Shown here: positions 5,578 to 5,704 of the stretch, piece by piece
Layout: each line of letters opens with the position of its first letter
How positions within the stretch are numbered: position 1 is the stretch's first letter
Source of the DNA: Spirochaetales bacterium
Lineage (GTDB): Bacteria > Spirochaetota > Spirochaetia > Sphaerochaetales > Sphaerochaetaceae
DNA: 5,704 nt
Direction of reading: 5' to 3'
NCBI GenBank assembly: GCA_022771185.1
Contig: JALFCJ010000062.1
Location: 1 to 5,704 of the forward strand
Notes under the pieces: generated by a model
What the model was told of the DNA's origin: nothing
What the model saw: the letters and a program-made list of their open reading frames with translations, nothing else
Database searches by the model: none
Translations under genes and position numbers: made by a program

Positions 5578-5704
5578 TTACAAAGTAGATCTAACAGCTT
5601 CAACTTCTTCTATTGACAAATTAGCTCTCGATGCAATTTCTATGTCAGAAAAACCTTCGGTTATAAGAATCTTTATTAAGTCAGCGTTCTGATTCTTTAC
5701 CATA
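5578..5704 (-). CDS. C-terminal tail of a gene entering from the right, possibly Rpn-type nuclease
   Basis: The last 41 visible codons start at an ATG (5701-5703) that is probably internal, since it touches the window edge and no ribosome binding site can be seen. The protein ends at TAA (5578-5580). The sequence has a short helical, helix-turn-helix-like pattern: ADLIKILITEGFSD, then IEIASRANLSIEEVEAVR. Tails of the form 'Lx-x-G-x-x-x-x-x-IA-x-x-x-x-LS-x-EE-[VI]-x-x-[LV]' are common at the C-terminus of Rpn-family (PD-(D/E)XK) recombination-promoting nucleases/transposases. A small regulatory protein or another family with this tail is also possible. That it is coding is supported by the terminator downstream. 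The family call is tentative. Confidence 0.5.
   Translation of the reverse strand, partial: MVKNQNADLIKILITEGFSDIEIASRANLSIEEVEAVRSTL

Overview
The window looks like a piece of a spirochaete chromosome (Spirochaetota, probably near Treponema or Sphaerochaeta). The main reason is the elongation factor G gene. Its G1 loop reads AHIDSGKTT rather than AHIDAGKTT, and it has the GKDGVGATMDSME effector region and NKCD, which is the mitochondrial-like 'spdEFG1' type known from spirochaetes. A Cys-lipoprotein with a spirochaete-style LSSC lipobox fits. The assignment rests on motif recall, not on a database search.

Left third (1-1668, minus strand): a compact three-gene operon read right to left. It runs HIT-family hydrolase, then a lipoprotein overlapping it by the 4 bases ATGA, then thioredoxin, which starts 26 bases further on and runs off the left edge. 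The lipoprotein looks like a secreted, catalytically degenerate member of the endonuclease/exonuclease/phosphatase (EEP, DNase I-like) fold.

Divergent spacer (1669-1894): separates that operon from fusA. It holds weak back-to-back promoter candidates, a duplicated CCCTAGAG motif in the HIT leader, and a bulged GC-rich hairpin just upstream of the fusA ribosome binding site.

Middle (1895-4834, plus strand): fusA (EF-G, 704 aa), then a strong hairpin without a U-tract, then a 237-aa RecA/KaiC-like P-loop protein with a good Shine-Dalgarno. A rho-independent terminator closes this unit. The P-loop gene probably shares the fusA transcript. Its function is unknown, and it appears to lack the usual catalytic glutamate. 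It is the best candidate here for something undescribed.

Right end (4835-5704, minus strand, more AT-rich): accessory, decaying DNA. It contains the C-terminal 181 residues of an AAA ATPase/DUF234-type protein. The PD-(D/E)XK nuclease residues are intact, but the ATPase half is missing and no credible start is present. Upstream of it lie a clear minus-strand terminator and the last ~41 codons of another gene, possibly an Rpn-type nuclease/transposase. I see no RNA gene, CRISPR array or complete mobile element.
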